Shown here: positions 60,814 to 64,000 of the stretch, in pieces
Layout of the letters: each line of letters opens with the position of its first letter
Position numbering within the stretch: the first letter of the stretch is position 1
NCBI GenBank assembly: GCA_949077035.1
Contig: CARUPR010000007.1
Span: 28,869 to 92,868 of the forward strand
Source: an uncultured Eubacteriales bacterium
GTDB taxonomy: Bacteria > Bacillota > Clostridia > Christensenellales > UBA1242
Direction: 5' to 3'
Length of the DNA: 64,000 nt
Position numbers and translations under genes: made by a program
Notes under the pieces: generated by a model
What the model was told of the DNA's origin: nothing
The model's database searches: none
What the model saw: the letters and a program-made list of their open reading frames with translations, nothing else

Positions 60814-61300
60814 CTCTTCTCCTTTAAATATTTATTATCAAAATAATATTTTTTTGAGATTATTATAAGGAGAATAAATCTTCTTCAATAAACTCAATAA
60901 GTTTTCAAATTCATCATTATATTCACAAACCTATCAATAAATATATTTATAACTATCAATTTTCACAATTAATATATCTCAATTTATAAATACAACTATC
61001 ATAGCAAATTCTCAATCTTACCATTTATATGATAACATAGATGTTTCAACTTGTCAATAGTGATATTGCAAAATAACCCTTTTTAAAACAATCGACTTTA
61101 CCCCAAAATTTGTTGTATTTTATAATTATTTTAGAATCTATTTAAAATGTCATTACTATAGAATATTTGTAAGAAATCTTGCATTTTAGTCCTGCATTTT
61201 TTACCTTTATAAGAATAGCTTACCTTCCTAAAGAAAGCAATCACGTTGTTCGTTCCTATCTTGCCTTCCTAAAAAACTCACGCTCTTCTGTTTTGTCTTC
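60814..61300. other. Gap with dispersed-repeat copies
   Basis: About 490 bp, A/T-rich, no gene. The best-preserved dispersed-repeat copies are at about 61200-61290 (TACCTTCCTAAAGAAAGCAA, CCTATCTTGCCTTCCTAAAA). Confidence 0.6.
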
Positions 61301-61333
61301 CAAAAAAATAAAGCCTCTTTTTAAGACTTTATT
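61301..61333 (-). terminator. Terminator of two-TM member 15
   Basis: Stem AAATAAAGCCTC / AAGACTTTATTT with T-rich tail on the minus strand. Confidence 0.7.
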
Positions 61334-61347
61334 TCAAATGATTAATC

Positions 61348-61782
61348 TCAATATTTTTCGTCTTCAAGCCTTGTTGATGTAATAGCCAAGCCCGAAGCAG
61401 CCGCAAACCCCAATAAACCAATAACTCCACCAGTAACTTTCAATTTATTTTCTGAATTTTTGGCTGATTTTATTTTATCCTCTATTTTTACCCTTTCTTC
61501 AGCTGGCAAATTTTTAATATAACCATCAACATTTACATCATCAGAATATTCTTGATATTGTTCAAATGTTATCTTACCATCCTTATAATCTTGATAATAA
61601 TTCTCCACTATGTTATTAAAATATTGTGTATAAGCAGGAGTTTGAGCAACTTCATCATAGACTTTTTTTACATTTTTATTACTTATTATCATTCCACCAA
61701 CTAAACAACTTAATCCTACAACTGCCATAGCCGCGGTTGTAATTAATGCTAAAGTATATACTTTAATTTTATTTTTAAGCAT
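61348..61782 (-). CDS. Two-TM family member 15, behind a poly-C promoter
   Basis: 144 aa. 'MLKNKIKVYTLALI', TM1 about 10-33. The centre is 'TPAYTQYFNNIVENYYQDY' / 'KDGKITFEQYQEYSDDV', then 'GYIKNLPAEERVKIEDKIKSAK'. TM2 is about 116-136 and the short tail LEDEKY is acidic. The core is closest to members 2 and 3 in the first cluster, 30 kb away. Confidence 0.82.
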   Translation of the reverse strand: MLKNKIKVYTLALITTAAMAVVGLSCLVGGMIISNKNVKKVYDEVAQTPAYTQYFNNIVENYYQDYKDGKITFEQYQEYSDDVNVDGYIKNLPAEERVKIEDKIKSAKNSENKLKVTGGVIGLLGFAAASGLAITSTRLEDEKY

Positions 61783-61810
61783 AATGATTTTTCCTCACTT
61801 TTATAAAATC

Positions 61811-61838
61811 ATTATAACCTACGGGGGGGGGATGTCAA
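61811..61838 (-). promoter_or_regulatory. Poly-C-spacer promoter 3 (candidate phase-variable)
   Basis: TTGACA (61838-61833), 16-bp spacer with nine C (plus-strand G at 61823-61831), TATAAT (61816-61811). It is almost identical to promoter 1 though 27 kb away. Confidence 0.85.
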
Positions 61839-62007
61839 GACTTTTGCGAAAAATTTTTATGTATTTTTAGAAACTAAACTAAGATAAACCTAATTGCTTA
61901 AATTAAAATAACAACTTTTAACCTATTCTTTTATAGTTTGCTTTATAAATATCTCCAAAAAAATTTATAAAAAATTTAATTATTGCAATTATCTTTGAAA
62001 ATTTACT

Positions 62008-62472
62008 TTAAATTTCTTCTTCACTAAGATATAAATCATCAAGAGTGTCAACCATTGCATATATACCTAAAGGAAGCGCACCAAAGAATCCACCGATTCC
62101 TAAGATGATAACAAGTGGGTAAAAAATAGCACGAGTTTTATTATCTTTGTAAGCTTGATAATCAGTTTCAAATTTTACTCTTTCTTCTTCTGGAAGTTGG
62201 TCAATATATTTATCCACTGATTTAAGTCTATTTTTCATATTTATATATTCTTCATTAGAAACAATACCATTAGCTTTCATTTTATCAAGTTCATTTAAAC
62301 CTTCTTGATAATAATTATTATAATTTTCGGTGATTACTATCTGTTCTTCCAACTTATTATATAAATTATCTGTTTTGACACCAAAATAAATTCCACAAAC
62401 AGTCCCTGCAATTATGCATGAAGCAAGAGCAGCAATACCTACCATCTTTAAGATTTTTAAACTTTTAAGCAT
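62008..62472 (-). CDS. Two-TM family member 16
   Basis: 154 aa. 'MLKSLKILKMVGIAAL', TM1 about 12-31. The centre is 'TENYNNYYQEGLNELDKMK' / 'ANGIVSNEEYINMKNRL', then 'KYIDQLPEEERVKFETDY'. TM2 is about 115-139 and the tail LDDLYLSEEEI is acidic. AAGGAG precedes the ATG. Promoter TTGACT-16-TATAAT without a C tract. Confidence 0.8.
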   Translation of the reverse strand: MLKSLKILKMVGIAALASCIIAGTVCGIYFGVKTDNLYNKLEEQIVITENYNNYYQEGLNELDKMKANGIVSNEEYINMKNRLKSVDKYIDQLPEEERVKFETDYQAYKDNKTRAIFYPLVIILGIGGFFGALPLGIYAMVDTLDDLYLSEEEI

Positions 62473-62513
62473 TTTTTCTCCTTATTTTCTTTAAAATATT
62501 TTCATATAAAACT

Positions 62514-62541
62514 ATTATACCACATTAAAGAAATTAGTCAA
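62514..62541 (-). promoter_or_regulatory. Promoter of member 16
   Basis: TTGACT (62541-62536), 16-bp spacer, TATAAT (62519-62514). Confidence 0.75.
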
Positions 62542-62631
62542 GGTGCTAAATTTGGAATAACTACAAGTTTCAATAACTCACTTTTCTTTTCCATATAAAA
62601 ATAAAAAACCGATATCACTATAATTTTGACA

Positions 62632-62727
62632 AAAAAACTTATCTAGCTTTAATTTTACATAACAAAAAACTTGTCTAGCTTTAATTTTACATAACAAAAA
62701 ACTTGTCTAGCTTTAATTCTGACAAAA
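62632..62727. repeat. 32-bp tandem repeat, three copies
   Basis: CTAGCTTTAATTTTACAT-type units start at 62643, 62675 and 62707 (period 32), the third ending differently. Looser TTTCACTTTGATT echoes follow to about 63080. There are no spacers, so it is not a CRISPR array. Confidence 0.85.
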
Positions 62728-63085
62728 TCAAAAACAATTTCACTTTGATTTCAACAAAATTAAAAAAACACCTTTCTTTTAAAAAGCAAAATTAAGAAAC
62801 TACATCATATAAATTCTGCTACTACATTTTGATATAAACATAATAAAACCAACTGCTTAAATTTTGAATATATCAAAAGCACTCTCACTTTGATTATTAT
62901 AAACGAATGTATTCTATTTACTTCCCTTTCACTCATTACAACCTTATATCCCGAAAATATAATTAATAAATTTCAAAATAAATTCACAATTTCCCAAATT
63001 AAATCAATAAAATATTTTATAAAATCATACAAAACTATTTCACTTGATTATTTTAATAAGCAAAAAAACAATCACATTTTGATTT
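62728..63085. other. Repeat-derived gap before the rRNA operon end
   Basis: About 360 bp, A/T-rich, with degenerate CACTTTGATT motifs. A 65-codon open frame here has no ribosome site and is not called. Confidence 0.5.
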
Positions 63086-63132
63086 AAAAACCAACCTCAC
63101 GCGGTTGGTTTCTCGATATTCCAGCAGTGTTC
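63086..63132 (-). repeat. Duplicate of the 5S rRNA 3' end plus terminator
   Basis: 45 bp (63088-63132) match 63290-63334 with one mismatch. It comprises the terminator hairpin AACCAACC..GGTTGGTT, a short linker and the last dozen bases of 5S rRNA. The rest of a 5S gene is missing, so this is a remnant. Confidence 0.85.
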
Positions 63133-63284
63133 ATTAGAAAAACGTAAGTTTTTCGCAAGGTCGTATTCTTTTTACTTTTTTTCTTCCATCCCACTTTTTA
63201 CGACCTTATTTTCTCCGGGAAAATGTTTTAGATAGAAAACGCATGCATCAGCATGCTATAACACTGCTTCTGTATTTTAATAAA
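63133..63284. other. Sequence between the two 5S 3' ends
   Basis: About 150 bp, no gene. Inverted repeats: GGTCGT..ACGACC (around 63159-63206), GAAAAACG/CGTTTTTC-like arms near 63138-63155, and GCATGC twice near 63241-63256. Confidence 0.5.
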
Positions 63285-63313
63285 ACAAAAAACCAACCTC
63301 ATGCGGTTGGTTT
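63285..63313 (-). terminator. rRNA operon terminator
   Basis: Stem AACCAACC (63291-63298) / GGTTGGTT (63305-63312), T6 on the minus strand, 8 nt after 5S. Confidence 0.88.
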
Positions 63314-63320
63314 CTCGATA

Positions 63321-63438
63321 TTCCAGCAGTGTTCTATTTTCCCGGGCCGTCGCCAGCCAAGTATTTTCGACGATGAAAAGCTTAACTTCTGTGTTCGGTA
63401 TGTGTACAGGTGGATCCTTTTCTCTATCGCCACTGGAA
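63321..63438 (-). rRNA. rrf: 5S ribosomal RNA
   Basis: 118 nt. Terminal stem TTCCAG/CTGGAA. Conserved interior GGATCCACCTG, CATACCGAACACAGAAGTTAAGC and CGCC.. loops are all recognisable. It lies 200 bp downstream of 23S. Confidence 0.95.
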
Positions 63439-63638
63439 ATGGTATAATTACAAGTATAAAACTTGGAATTACTGAAATTTATCATGATTTTATCACATCT
63501 TTTCATATTTGTCAAGTGATAAACCATTTTTAGTTGCTGATAGAGCCCTGACGACTACATAATATAAACTTTTCAGTTTATTCCTTGCGGAATAATGTTT
63601 TTGAATGTAAACAAGATTACTTTTACTAAGTTTTCCGT

Positions 63639-64000
<362 letters not shown>

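Noticed and set aside
62632..62727. CRISPR array
   Set aside because: The repeats are directly adjacent (period 32) with no unique spacers, and no cas genes are in the window.
62890..63087. Open frame of 65 codons on the plus strand
   Set aside because: Lies in degenerate repeat sequence with no Shine-Dalgarno and low-complexity Ile/Asn/Lys composition.

Overview
The window is AT-rich, with genes tightly packed and mostly on the minus strand. It looks like a chromosomal segment from an uncultured low-GC Bacillota (Clostridia-like or RF39/Christensenellales-like). This is an inference from Shine-Dalgarno-led genes, TTGACA/TATAAT promoters, a T-box leader upstream of an aspartyl-tRNA synthetase of archaeal type, a minimal SufC-SufB pair, and a 23S-5S rRNA operon end. 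No species can be named from the sequence alone.

Layout. 1-6.5 kb: stand-alone enzymes (RBBP9-like hydrolase fragment, LysR regulator, HD hydrolase, MATE exporter, HAD phosphatase, phosphodiesterase, Nudix). 6.5-12.3 kb: a tight five-gene operon of two P-loop kinases, two radical-SAM proteins and a membrane glycosyltransferase, next to an SGNH hydrolase. 12.4-19.0 kb: a complete diversity-generating retroelement (DGR). In transcription order it has an Avd-like protein, template repeat (TR), reverse transcriptase and a target gene with a variable repeat (VR). The target is a MoxR-type AAA+ ATPase with an N-terminal lectin-like domain, followed by a degenerate AAA-like protein and an HExxH/VWA-like protein. 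19-25 kb: a candidate island ending at tRNA-Ser, with an S-4TM pore-type protein, peptidase S51, SDR and hypotheticals.

27.5-39.6 kb and 59.7-62.5 kb: a large paralogous family of small two-TM proteins with a SHOCT-like 'GKIT..EY' centre, 16 members including one truncated copy. Many have their own promoter. Three promoters carry an 8-9 bp poly-C tract inside the 16-bp -35/-10 spacer, the architecture expected of phase-variable promoters. Larger single-TM proteins (466, 475 and 663 aa) lie among or near them.

39.6-54.5 kb is mostly housekeeping: radC, tpiA, pgk, dusB, T-box/AspRS, an Smr-domain protein, sufC-sufB, an RlmD/TrmA-type methyltransferase, engB, a secreted repeat protein and tRNA-Ala. 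54.7-59.6 kb has a Vat-like acetyltransferase, the 663-aa coiled-coil protein, an HD protein and two small related proteins. The window ends in a leftward 23S-5S rRNA operon with a duplicated 5S 3' end plus terminator.

The strongest leads are (1) the DGR whose 16 TR/VR substitutions all fall on template adenines and which diversifies an AAA+ ATPase wired to a metalloprotease/VWA partner, and (2) the expanded two-TM family with poly-C promoter spacers. Smaller leads are leaderless genes, a recurrent acidic C-terminal motif and a dispersed intergenic repeat placed after terminators.
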